This document shows positions 43,451 through 52,041 of a DNA stretch of 64,000 nucleotides, piece after piece. The position numbers and the translations under genes are program-made. The number at the start of each line of letters is the position of its first letter. Position 1 is the stretch's first letter. Below the pieces are notes generated by a model, which saw nothing but the letters and a program-made list of their open reading frames with translations, did no database searches and was not told where the DNA came from. The DNA comes from Amblyomma americanum (Eukaryota; Arthropoda; Arachnida; Ixodida; Ixodidae): the NCBI RefSeq assembly GCF_052857255.1, contig NC_135498.1, forward strand, positions 87,368,639 through 87,432,638, read 5' to 3'.

Positions 43451-43870
43451 GAGCACTGGTGGTTTAGCGATTACGACATTCTCTTGTTGAACAGGACAAC
43501 GTGAATAATTGCAAAGGAACTTCATTTCCTACTGCACTCTCCTTGCCTCAAGTCGTAATCATCCTGTAAAATATCCTATCGCCCAAAGGTTAAATGTGTT
43601 TAAAAATAGGCTTGATTCGCGACTGCTGAGCGACTGACTCAGTGGCGCTTTCACTTCCCAGCTCTGTGAGCACATCGTCGGAATAAAAAGTTGTGACACT
43701 CACCTTCTAAGCAGGCCGCCGGTTTAAATCGCGGTTGTATCTTTCTAAGCGCCTAACAGAAGACGTGAAAACGCCCGAATCAGTCAGCACGTCTGATGGC
43801 AACGGAGCGCACCGCATGGCTTAAATAGGCAGCGGGAGGAAACATGAGGCGCGTACGGGTCAAGAGCCGG
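43451..43870. other. No gene; possible SINE debris
   Basis: A B-box-like ggtttaaatcgcgg at 43721-43735 resembles the SINE at 7626. No A box is convincing. Confidence 0.35.
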
Positions 43871-43881
43871 TCGCCTACGTT

Positions 43882-44775
43882 TGACAATACCTGTTGTTGG
43901 GCGAGTTGGTGCTGACGATGATCCATAACAGCGCGACAGACGGGACAAAGAAGAGGAGACACAACACACAGCGCTGACTCACAACTAAAACGTTTATTGG
44001 CTGCCAGCCAGTATAAATACTGGCCTGGTGGCCGGGAAAAGAATACAAGCACGCTTGACTTGCGTGATATCAAACATCGCCAGTTCATCAGGCACGTGTC
44101 AACATACAAGAGTCATCAGTGCAAAATATCACCCCTACAGCAGGCACGAGTTTTCATTCACAATCAAGGTAGCGGGTTTCCTTATCCGACAAGGCTACAG
44201 AGGGAGTGCTGATACACTGATCTGAAGTCCTAGCTATCAGGTGGGCTTCCATTATTTCCATAGTTAGCGAGTCGCGGTTCTTACCTAATACAGAGCATTC
44301 CTTGTAAAGGGGAAAACAAGTTTTTGAGTCGTCGTTGTCTTCCTCGTCATCGTCATCTTCGTTGTCTTTGCAGTTTCTGCAATGTTTTGCTACGTGGCCT
44401 GTGATAGTGACACCAGAGATATTATATTGGTGCTCCTTTAATATTTCGTTAACACATCGGCCAGTTTGGCCGATGTAACATTTGCCACATGACAGAGGTA
44501 GAGAGTAGATGACCCCTTCCCGGCAAGGCACGAATTGTTTCGCGTGCCTTATCAAGCAGCTGCGTGGTTCCCTTCCTACTGAATTTACTTTTTTGACCAG
44601 GCTAGACAGTCGCTTAGGCGCCGAGAAGACAACTTCGACACCAGCATGTTTCCCAATTCTTTTCAAGTTATGCCAGACTTGGTGCAGATACGGTACTACG
44701 GCAAACTTTCTTTTCTTTTCCTCCTGTCTCGCTTCACCTATCTTATCCAGTCCGACCTTTTCCTTCAGTTTTTCC
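43882..44775 (-). repeat. Inverted partial Penelope copy (left arm)
   Basis: It carries a 238-codon minus-strand frame (44870-44154) equal to the C-terminal linker and GIY-YIG domain of the main frame, apart from single residue changes (for example QVWHNL for QVSHNL, NEILKEH for NERLKEH, SLTMEIME for SLTREIME). The pairing with the right arm ends at 44775/46430, inside the coding region. The outer end extends some 40 bases beyond the right arm's end. Confidence 0.9.
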
Positions 44776-47051
44776 TCCCGCCCGGAGTCTTGGCTCTGTT
44801 GGGTGGTGTCCAGCCGTCTGCCAGCCATGGAAGAAAACTGTGCAAGTTGCTCAGAGCGGAATGGCAGCAAAGGGTGAGAATATACAGGGAGCAGCTCAAG
44901 CTTCGGATGCAGCTTTCCGTGGGACCGGTCCCCTCAAGCAATCAATGCCATCAGCTATCACGGTGTATCGACCGCACCACAGATTTCCTTTGGCAGCAAA
45001 CGCTTCCCGGTCTTCGTGCGCTGCTGCCGAAGAAGAGTGCAACAACTGCACAACAGATCTACACCACTGAGAGCGTCCCGTTTCCTGGATACGTCAGGAA
45101 AGTCCTGAGCCTGGGGCTCAAGTTTGCAGTGGAGCCAAAGAGATCGAGACCTGAACTTCTGGCCATGGTGAGGCAAGTGGCCAAGCAGGCCGACAAAACT
45201 GAGGTGGACCGATGCATATCGGAAGGTGTAGACGTGCTAACAAGGTACAGGTCGTCGCGGAAGAAGCTACCTCTACAGAAGACCATTAGCTGGCTGAAAG
45301 ATAACTCACTCTCTCTCCTACTTGCTGACAAGGACGGAGGTTTTGTCGTTCTGGACAGGGATGTGTATGTGTCAAAAGCATCAGAAGCTGTTCTTGCTGT
45401 GTTTGAAAAGCGCAATGATGTGTCAATTGCCAAGGTCAAGAGCAGGGCAAAAAAACTCGTCAATAATTTGAAATTAAATGCGCTGTCAAGTAAGATCAAC
45501 AGCAGCTCCAAATCCTTGTTGGAAGTGTTCTTCACAGCGAAAACCAATAAGCCTGAATGGCCGTTCCGCGTAATAGTCTCCGAAATTGGAACATGGCAGC
45601 AGCATGTAGCGAAATTCCTGCAGCAGAAACTGAATGTTTTGTCGATTGATGATCCTATTAGAATAAATCGCTCGGACGATATGATTGAATTCTTGAAATT
45701 CAACTACAATAAGAAGCTCCGTGGTTTTTCAGTCGATGTAAAGGATCATTATTACACCTTGCCTCAAGCAGAAATTCTGCCATCTGTAAGTGACCTCATT
45801 GACCAACATGGTGCTATAGCGTTTCAAAATGAGTGCGGAATTTCCACTCGCGGCTTCCTCGAATTGCTTTCACTCTATCTTGTCTCGACGTTTGCCGAAT
45901 GGGAAGGCGAGGTTTTTATTCAAAAAGAAGGAATTTGTATTGGTTCGTGTTTAGCACCCTTTCTCAGCGATGTGTTTCTAGCTGCACGCGACAGAATGTT
46001 GAAAGAGCGTTTTGACAGGTCCAGTGTTTGTCGTATTTTTAGATTTGTGGACGACTACTTCGTGTTTTTAGACTGTGACAACCTCGATTTCGAGCAGCAA
46101 TTGCATGACGTCTTATCGGTATTCTCAGAATGCCTTAATCCATTGATTTTAACACACGAAGTACCATCGAATGATTTTATTAGGTTTTTAGATCTTTCGC
46201 TTCATTTCACTCCATCTCATGTTTGTTGGGCTTTTGAGCCCCGTGGTGCAAAGCCAATCTTGCCTTTTTCATCAGCTCATTCAAAGCTGGTGAAGAGAGC
46301 AATCGCTTTTTCTGTGCTTTACAACGCTGTAATGAAATCTTGTGCGCACAGGTTGGAACGCAGCTTCTGTAACCAACTTAACCGCCTGTCAAAGGCTGGC
46401 TACCATGCAGACGTTTTGGGTTCTGTTGCGGAAAAACTGAAGGAAAAGGTCGGATTGGATAAGATAGGTGAAGCGAGACAGGAGGAAAAGAAAAGAAAGT
46501 TTGCAGTAGTACCGTATCTGCACCAAGTCTCGCATAACTTGAAAAGAATTGGGAAACATGCTGGTGTCGAAGTTGTCTTCTCGGCGCCTAAGCGACTGTC
46601 TAGCCTGGTCAAAAAAGTAAATTCAGTAAGAAGGGAACCACGCAGTTGCTTGATAAGGCACGCGAAACAATTCGTGCCTTGCCGGGAAGGGGTCATCTAC
46701 TCTCTACCTCTGTCATGTGGCAAATGTTACATCGGCCAAACTGGCCGATGTGTTAACGAAAGATTAAAGGAGCACCAATATAATGTCTCTCGTGTCACTA
46801 TCACAGGCCACGTAGCAAAACATTGCAGAAACTGCAAAGACAACGAAGATGACGATGACGAGGAAGACAACGACGACTCAAAAACTTGTTTTCCCCTTTA
46901 CAAGGAATGCTCTGTATTAGGTAAGAACCGCGACTCGCTAACTAGGGAAATAATGGAAGCCCACCTGATAGCTAGGACTTCAGATCAGTGTATCAGCACT
47001 CCCTCTGTAGCCTTGTCGGATAAGGAAACCCGCTACCTTGATTGTGAATGA
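44646..47051 (+). CDS. Penelope RT plus GIY-YIG endonuclease, open frame
   Basis: The frame of 801 codons has no stop. Its first ~45 codons are antisense to the inverted copy, so the ancestral start lies later; recognisable protein begins near HGRKLCKLLRAEWQQRVRIY (about 44825). RT motifs in order: DKDGGFVVLDRDVY (about residue 225), FFTAKTNKPEWPFRVIVSEI, FSVDVKDHYYTLPQAE with the first catalytic aspartate, GICIGSCLAPFLSDVFLAAR, and FRFVDDYFVFL with the catalytic pair. The C-terminal part has paired cysteines, then GVIYSLPLSCGKCYIGQTGR, CVNERLKEHQYN, a very acidic DNEDDDDEEDNDD loop, and SLTREIMEAHLI, which supplies the conserved glutamate of GIY-YIG nucleases. All key residues look present, so a recently active protein is plausible. 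Confidence 0.88.
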   Translation: MFPNSFQVMPDLVQIRYYGKLSFLFLLSRFTYLIQSDLFLQFFLPPGVLALLGGVQPSASHGRKLCKLLRAEWQQRVRIYREQLKLRMQLSVGPVPSSNQCHQLSRCIDRTTDFLWQQTLPGLRALLPKKSATTAQQIYTTESVPFPGYVRKVLSLGLKFAVEPKRSRPELLAMVRQVAKQADKTEVDRCISEGVDVLTRYRSSRKKLPLQKTISWLKDNSLSLLLADKDGGFVVLDRDVYVSKASEAVLAVFEKRNDVSIAKVKSRAKKLVNNLKLNALSSKINSSSKSLLEVFFTAKTNKPEWPFRVIVSEIGTWQQHVAKFLQQKLNVLSIDDPIRINRSDDMIEFLKFNYNKKLRGFSVDVKDHYYTLPQAEILPSVSDLIDQHGAIAFQNECGISTRGFLELLSLYLVSTFAEWEGEVFIQKEGICIGSCLAPFLSDVFLAARDRMLKERFDRSSVCRIFRFVDDYFVFLDCDNLDFEQQLHDVLSVFSECLNPLILTHEVPSNDFIRFLDLSLHFTPSHVCWAFEPRGAKPILPFSSAHSKLVKRAIAFSVLYNAVMKSCAHRLERSFCNQLNRLSKAGYHADVLGSVAEKLKEKVGLDKIGEARQEEKKRKFAVVPYLHQVSHNLKRIGKHAGVEVVFSAPKRLSSLVKKVNSVRREPRSCLIRHAKQFVPCREGVIYSLPLSCGKCYIGQTGRCVNERLKEHQYNVSRVTITGHVAKHCRNCKDNEDDDDEEDNDDSKTCFPLYKECSVLGKNRDSLTREIMEAHLIARTSDQCISTPSVALSDKETRYLDCE

Positions 47052-47297
47052 AAACTCGTGCCTGCTGTAGGGGTGATATTTTGCACTGATGACTCTTGTA
47101 TGTTGACACGTGCCTGATGAACTGGCGATGTTTGATATCACGCAAGTCAAGCGTGCTTGTATTCTTTTCCCGGCCACCAGGCCAGTATTTATACTGGCTG
47201 GCAGCCAATAAACGTTTTAGTTCTGAGTCAGCGCTGTGTGTTGCGTCTCCTCTTCTTTGTCCCGTCTGCCGCGCTGTTATGGATCATCGCCTACGTT

Positions 47298-47670
47298 GCA
47301 ACACTCAAGGGGAGCTTCACAACGCTCATCCTCAGCATCACGCTTTCTCCTTCTTTTTATCTTCTTCTTCGATGTGTGGTTTCTTGTAACCAAACGGTTT
47401 CACTGCATTGCGAACTCCTGACGCAACTGGTGTTTGCAGCTTGCTCTAAGCAGGAACCATTTTATCTTTGAGGTCTGCGTGGAAAACTGAGAACGCTAAT
47501 AATGCAGGCCCCTTCGTATCATACATCCGTTTCGTTTGGAAGAACTTCCTCGTTGACAGCTCTACGCGTTTAGAGCGAAAGATTTAAATCAGAACGAAAG
47601 CTGCAAAACCCGACGAATCGCTGAAGCCTCGACCTTGACATTGACGTTGAATAAGTTAACAAAACAAACA
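47298..47670. other. No recognisable gene
   Basis: Unassigned flanking DNA with short frames only. Confidence 0.4.
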
Positions 47671-47672
47671 TT

Positions 47673-47764
47673 GCCGCAACAGGGTTTCGAACCCTCGGCG
47701 GCACGAAGAGATCAGCTTCGCAGGAAACTGCACGAGAGCGTTATGCTATCACCGCCGCCGATAA
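47673..47764 (-). tRNA. tRNA-like sequence or SINE head
   Basis: Minus strand: box A in GGTGATAGCATAACGCTCTCG and an excellent T-arm, AGGGTTCGAAACCCT, which pairs fully. The 'gccgc' bases at the two ends can pair partly as an acceptor stem (ggcgg... / ...gttgcggc). The variable region is long, as in serine- or leucine-type tRNAs. No CCA is visible and an anticodon cannot be fixed with confidence, so a SINE-derived or pseudo-tRNA is as likely as a true gene. Confidence 0.4.
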
Positions 47765-47984
47765 CGTCTCGTGTTAAACTCTTGCTTTGAGCTCTGCAGA
47801 TGGTCTTCATAAACTTCCATCTGCGGTACGGACAGATCACATGAGAAAAGATATATAGAAGAGTTTACGGACATTTATATACGCGTGGCCTGTTCCTAAA
47901 CACCATGTTCGGGTTCGGACCTAACCATTCGATTCAGTATGTACTTCTACAGCTAAAAGAAGAAATCATTGACAAACATAGAGA

Positions 47985-48365
47985 CCAAAGCAATTCTAGC
48001 ATAAGAACTGAAATGTGCCTTCGATAATATCGAACATGATATCGTGCTTAAAAATTTACAGGACTGCAATTGTGGTGCAAGTACGTATAGTGATATCAAA
48101 GGAGTTCTTTGCAACCGAAGAGTTAAGCTCAATGCCGGAGAAGTAAAGTCGGAGTTCACGCGAATGGGAAGTAGAGGCTCACCGCAGGAAGCAGTGTTGT
48201 CCCCATTGATCTTCAGCATTGCCTTATTAGGACGGCCGAGCAGGCTGAACAGCATACAGGATGTCAAGCACGCGCTGTATGCTGCCGTCATTACGATTAG
48301 GACCTCTGGAGGGTCAACTGGGAGCAAGCAGGAAAGACTACGCTGTGCGTCGGATACCGTGTAGG
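47985..48365 (+). pseudogene. I/R1-type LINE RT fragment, catalytic box lost
   Basis: The translation ELKCAFDNIEHDIVLKNLQD is RT motif A (the 'D-x-K-x-AFDNv-H' aspartate is changed to E). VLCNRRVKLNAGEVKSEFTR and SRGSPQEAVLSPLIFSIALL correspond to motif B ('rGsPQGaVLSPlLFnial'), and KHALYAAVITIRTSG to motif C, where YADD has become YAAV. Both catalytic positions are gone and the piece is truncated at both ends. Confidence 0.7.
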
Positions 48366-48623
48366 CAATTCGGGGGTGATGAGAAGTTCCCGGGTTTGCC
48401 CTCTTTCATGTCAGATTGAAGGATTAATTTGGTGCCATAAAAAAGCATGACATCTCTTAATTTAACTGCGCAAGTGTCAGATAATTGCGGTTTTTATAAC
48501 TATCTTTAATTTCAGCTAGAACCTCAGATGGCTGAGGCACAAGCAAGTTTAGCGTCTGTGGAGTTACAGGTCGTCATGAGAGAGAAAGAGAGAGAAACCA
48601 TTTATTGGAAAGGCAGAGAATTT

Positions 48624-48941
48624 AATAATAATAATAATTGGTTTTGGGGAAAAGGAAATGGCGCAGTATCTGTCTCATATATCGTTGGACACCTGAACCG
48701 CGTCGTAAGGGAAGGGATAAAGGAGGGAGTGAAAGAAGAAAAGAAGAAGGAGGTGCCGTAGTGGAGGGCTCCGGAGTAATTTCGACCACCTGGGGATCTT
48801 TAACGTGCACTGACATCGCACACCCCACGGGCGCCTTAGCGTTTTTCCTCCATAAAAACGCAGCCGCCGCGGTCGGGTTCGAACCCGGTAACTCCGGAGC
48901 AGTAGTCGAGCGCCCTGACCACTGAGCCACCGCGGCGGGGC
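48624..48941 (-). repeat. tRNA-derived SINE (Ruka-type), complete
   Basis: Minus strand: the head CCGCGGTGGCTCAGTGGTCA with box A, box B GGGTTCGAACCCGACC, the full body, and a 3' end in ...gacagatactgcgccatttc and (ATT)n. It is one of the best copies in the window. Confidence 0.9.
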
Positions 48942-49067
48942 CAGAGAATTTAGCCGAATTTAGCCGATGAGTAAAAATCGCTGGTATGCTACTCTGCGTG
49001 GCGATGGGAATGTGGGAGATAAAGCGGGATGGAGAGAAGTATGGGAAAGGTTAAATTAAAGAGAAAA

Positions 49068-49350
49068 ATCGGCTACTGATCCAGAGTTCCTGGGTTCGAA
49101 CCCGGCGGCGGCAGCTGCGTTTTTATGGGGGCAAAACGCTAAGACGCCCGTGTGGTGTGCGATGTCAGTGCACGTTAAAGATACCCAGTTGGTTGAAATT
49201 ATTCCGGAGCCCTCCACTACGGCACCTCTCTCATCCTTTATTATTTCACTCCCTCCTTTACCCCTTCTTTTACGGCATGGTTCAGGTGTCCAATGATATA
49301 TGAGACATATACTGCGTCATTTCCTTTCCCCCAAAACCAATTATTATTAT
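49068..49350 (+). repeat. tRNA-derived SINE (Ruka-type), head partly lost
   Basis: Box B is present (GGGTTCGAACCCGGC), then the body (gatgtcagtgcacgttaaag, ggttgaaattattccggagc), ending gagacatatactgcgtcatt and tttcc...aaaccaattattattatt. Confidence 0.85.
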
Positions 49351-49354
49351 TATT

Positions 49355-49678
49355 AATACCCGCCGCAGTGGCTCAGTGGTTAGGGCGCTCCACTACTGAT
49401 CCGGAGTTCCCGGGTTGGAACCCAACCGCGGCGGTTGCGTTTTTATGGAGGAAAAACGCTAAGGCGCCCGTGTGCTGTGCGATGTCAGTGCACGTTAAAG
49501 ATCCCCAGGTGGTCGAAATTATTCCGGAGCCCTCCACTACGGCACCTCATTCTTCCTTTCTGCTTTCACTCCCTCCTTTATCCCTTCCCTTACGGCACGG
49601 TTCAGGTGTCCAACGATATATGAGACAGATACTGCGCCATTTCCTTTCCGCAAAAATCAATTATTATTGTTAATAAAG
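49355..49678 (+). repeat. tRNA-derived SINE (Ruka-type), complete
   Basis: It directly follows the previous copy in the same orientation. The head is CCCGCCGCAGTGGCTCAGTG with box A; box B is altered (GGGTTGGAACCCAACC, with C to G in the invariant TTCGA). The body and the (ATT)n tail are intact. Confidence 0.9.
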
Positions 49679-49749
49679 AGAAAAAAGAGAGAGAACGTAA
49701 AATACGGCCATTAATTGCCTAATGGCGACATCGGCGAGAAATGATGTAA

Positions 49750-50525
49750 CGTATGAAATGTTTAGCAGCAAAGTCTGATAAATGGCCTATGAAAGTTCTG
49801 CGAGAAAAATGCATGAAAACCACGTGCTAAATGAAATTAGAGCTTGTCGAGATGTTGAATTCCTTTTAATACGTCAACAAAAAGTTATTTGCATGTCTCT
49901 GTTGCCTAGGGCAGGCTAAGGGACCTAAAACACTGCCCATTGTTAGAGGCACAGGGGAGAGCTTCGTATAGTACGCACGCTCATCCACATATGCAGGGCA
50001 CTCATGCAAGACATGTTCCACAGATTCGATCGAGCCGCAGGTGTCTCAATGCGGACGGTTCTTTTCACTGAAACGGTATCGCAAGCCGTTTGCAAATGCA
50101 GCGTTCAGGCGAAGTCGGTGAAGTGTTTACAGGTGGCGAGGAATTCTGGTGGGAGTCTCGATCTGAGATGTGGGTTGAATGAGTAAAGAAATTGGTAATA
50201 ATGTGTCGGCAAGCTCCAGATCCGACGCATATGTTCTGAAGCAAATCTTTTAGTTATTTGTGACGTGTGAAATTTTGTGAGGAATGTCATAATGCATGTT
50301 AGATATTAGTGGCCTTCCCGGGCCGCTTGATCTGCTTTTCATTGGCGAAAATGACGCAGTGTTCTGGTATCCACTGAAATGCTATGCAGTGGCCTGCAGC
50401 AGTTGCCAAGTGATGTAGATAGCTGATCTCATGGGACACGAGGTGATGATTGTTTATCTTCAGCAGGTTGGACAAGATATGCAGAGATGCTATAGAGTCG
50501 GTTATGATAACCCACCGGTGGTGGT
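49750..50525 (-). pseudogene. Older I-type LINE, distal half of RNase H and C-terminus
   Basis: Minus strand from 50525: RWVIITDSIASLHILSNLLK, then AFQWIPEHCVIFANEKQIKR (the second half of RNase H, with 'iFTDSxaAL' and 'WiPGHcGi.GNE'). Then come SRLPPEFLATCKH, LRLNAAFANGLRYRFSEKNR and ESVEHVLHECPAYVDERAYY (the C-terminal CCHC-like motif of I-group ORF2). The first half of the same RNase H lies at 55857-56330, on the other side of an inserted LINE. Confidence 0.75.
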
Positions 50526-50591
50526 GGTGCCGAACGTTCTTTGTTTGAGCTCTTCCACTTTTCTGCAGTTTTTTGCTTTTGTGCGTGAACT

Positions 50592-51902
50592 GTGTCCTCG
50601 TCATCCTTCGGGATGGCGGGACTACAACCCCTGCGTCCGCCCGTGGTCGCCGTTGACAGGACTGCGGCTCTACCAGGTGGCAACTCTAGTGCTGATGTGG
50701 AGCTTCCAGATTCGTCGGATCAATCCACGGTGACAGCGATGAATTCTGACAGCAGCAGCTTCACGCTTCCTGAGTCGCGCCCCCGGAAAAGGAAGTTGCG
50801 CCGGACATCGACAGCGGTTGAGTTGCCTACGAGGATTGTTGACCATCCAGGTGTCTTCTCAGTGGCCTTCGTTCCTACAACGCAGACGGCTAATCTGAAC
50901 ACCATTAACAGACAGCGGCTAACCCAGTTTTTCGACCGGGTTGTTCCGGGACAAGTCTGTGAAGTCAGAATTAATGCATGGAAGAATGTCCTGACAGTAG
51001 ATGTTACATCTCAGGCATCAGTAGACAAGCTGAAAGAAACTAGCGTCCTCGATGGCATGGCGGTCCGCTCCTACGTTGCTTACGGGAAGCGGACAACCAC
51101 TGGAGTTATCACTGATGTTGACCCGGAGATAGCTGACAAGGACCTCTGGTCGCTGATTAAATCTACGGCCCGGATTGTTGACATTCATCGTTTCGGGCCC
51201 TCCAAGTGTGTCAAACTAGTTTTTGAATCTGACGCTCTGCCATCCCACGTCAAGGTGGGCTATGTGAGGCATCCTGTCCGCCTGTATGTTCTTAAACCTG
51301 TTCAGTACCACCAGTGCAACAAGATAGGTGATGTGAGTGCTGTTTGCAAGAATGAAGTATTCTGCCATCGATGCGGCGGGATGCACCAGCATGACACCTG
51401 CACGACGGAGACTATAAAGTGCGCCAACTGCTTGGGTGCCGATGAGGCCACAGCTAAGGACTACCCTAAGCTGCAAAACGAAAGACTCATCCTGAAAAAG
51501 ATGGTGAAGGACAATTCGACCCACCAAGAAGCGGCGGCGCGTATTCATCGCCGCAAACATCGTTCCCGGCGGCGTCGTTCGGTTCCACACAATTCTAGTC
51601 CACTTGCACCACAGTCACAGGAAGTATCAGCTCAGCCGGCACAGCAGCATGAGCCTAACAACGATAACAAGACGTCTGCGGCCGTGTCCCATGTTACCGC
51701 AGTAGCTCAGTCTGATGCGTTTGTGTTACCTTCTTCCTCTGATGCTGATTGGCCTGCTCTGCCATCCAAGGAGATCGACATGGCAAGACCAAGACCGGTT
51801 GCCACTCCAGCTGACACTGTTGGCAAGCCCGAAGGTCACGATGTGAGCATAATGTTAAAAAAAGCTTGTGTGTTCAATGCGCGTGCTCCTTTCAGGCATT
51901 AA
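50592..51902 (+). CDS. I-group LINE ORF1 (gag-like nucleic-acid-binding protein)
   Basis: An open frame of 436 codons. The N-terminus is low-complexity and serine-rich with a basic RPRKRKLRRT patch. The middle (about 90-240) has the RRM-like region of I-type ORF1 proteins. The zinc-knuckle region is at about 240-300: the first knuckle is shortened (QCNKIGDVSAVC, lacking a cysteine and the histidine), the second is intact (CHRCGGMHQHDTC) and the third has lost its histidine and last cysteine (CANCLGADEATAKDYP). The C-terminus is basic (HRRKHRSRRRRS) and then acidic/polar. The protein would coat element RNA; the knuckle losses suggest it is decaying despite the open frame. Confidence 0.8.
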   Translation: MSSSSFGMAGLQPLRPPVVAVDRTAALPGGNSSADVELPDSSDQSTVTAMNSDSSSFTLPESRPRKRKLRRTSTAVELPTRIVDHPGVFSVAFVPTTQTANLNTINRQRLTQFFDRVVPGQVCEVRINAWKNVLTVDVTSQASVDKLKETSVLDGMAVRSYVAYGKRTTTGVITDVDPEIADKDLWSLIKSTARIVDIHRFGPSKCVKLVFESDALPSHVKVGYVRHPVRLYVLKPVQYHQCNKIGDVSAVCKNEVFCHRCGGMHQHDTCTTETIKCANCLGADEATAKDYPKLQNERLILKKMVKDNSTHQEAAARIHRRKHRSRRRRSVPHNSSPLAPQSQEVSAQPAQQHEPNNDNKTSAAVSHVTAVAQSDAFVLPSSSDADWPALPSKEIDMARPRPVATPADTVGKPEGHDVSIMLKKACVFNARAPFRH

Positions 51903-52041
51903 CACGCCAACAGCAAAGATTATTGTGCAGTTTTTAGATGCACTTGAGCTGCCCTTGGCGGCGTTGCTGTAATTCATTATGGCACAACCAAAACCCACCT
52001 CATCTGTGCCAATGCACGTGCGCCGTAGTGTAGTGGTTTAA

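Larger units (their letters stand above)
43882..47286 (+). mobile_element. Penelope-like element with long inverted 5' copy and 11-bp target duplication
   Basis: This is the best preserved element in the window. The left segment (43882-44775) is an inverted copy of the right end (46430-47286), covering the endonuclease domain and 3' region, with a few percent visible differences. Between them lies a complete RT. Direct repeats TCGCCTACGTT at 43871-43881 and 47287-47297 flank the unit exactly, so they are very probably the target-site duplication. Such 5' inverted partial copies are characteristic of Penelope elements and create a huge potential hairpin. The coding frame shows no internal stop. 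Confidence 0.9.

Noticed and set aside
45059..45703. Minus-strand frame of 214 codons inside the Penelope
   Set aside because: It is a shadow of the long plus-strand RT frame.
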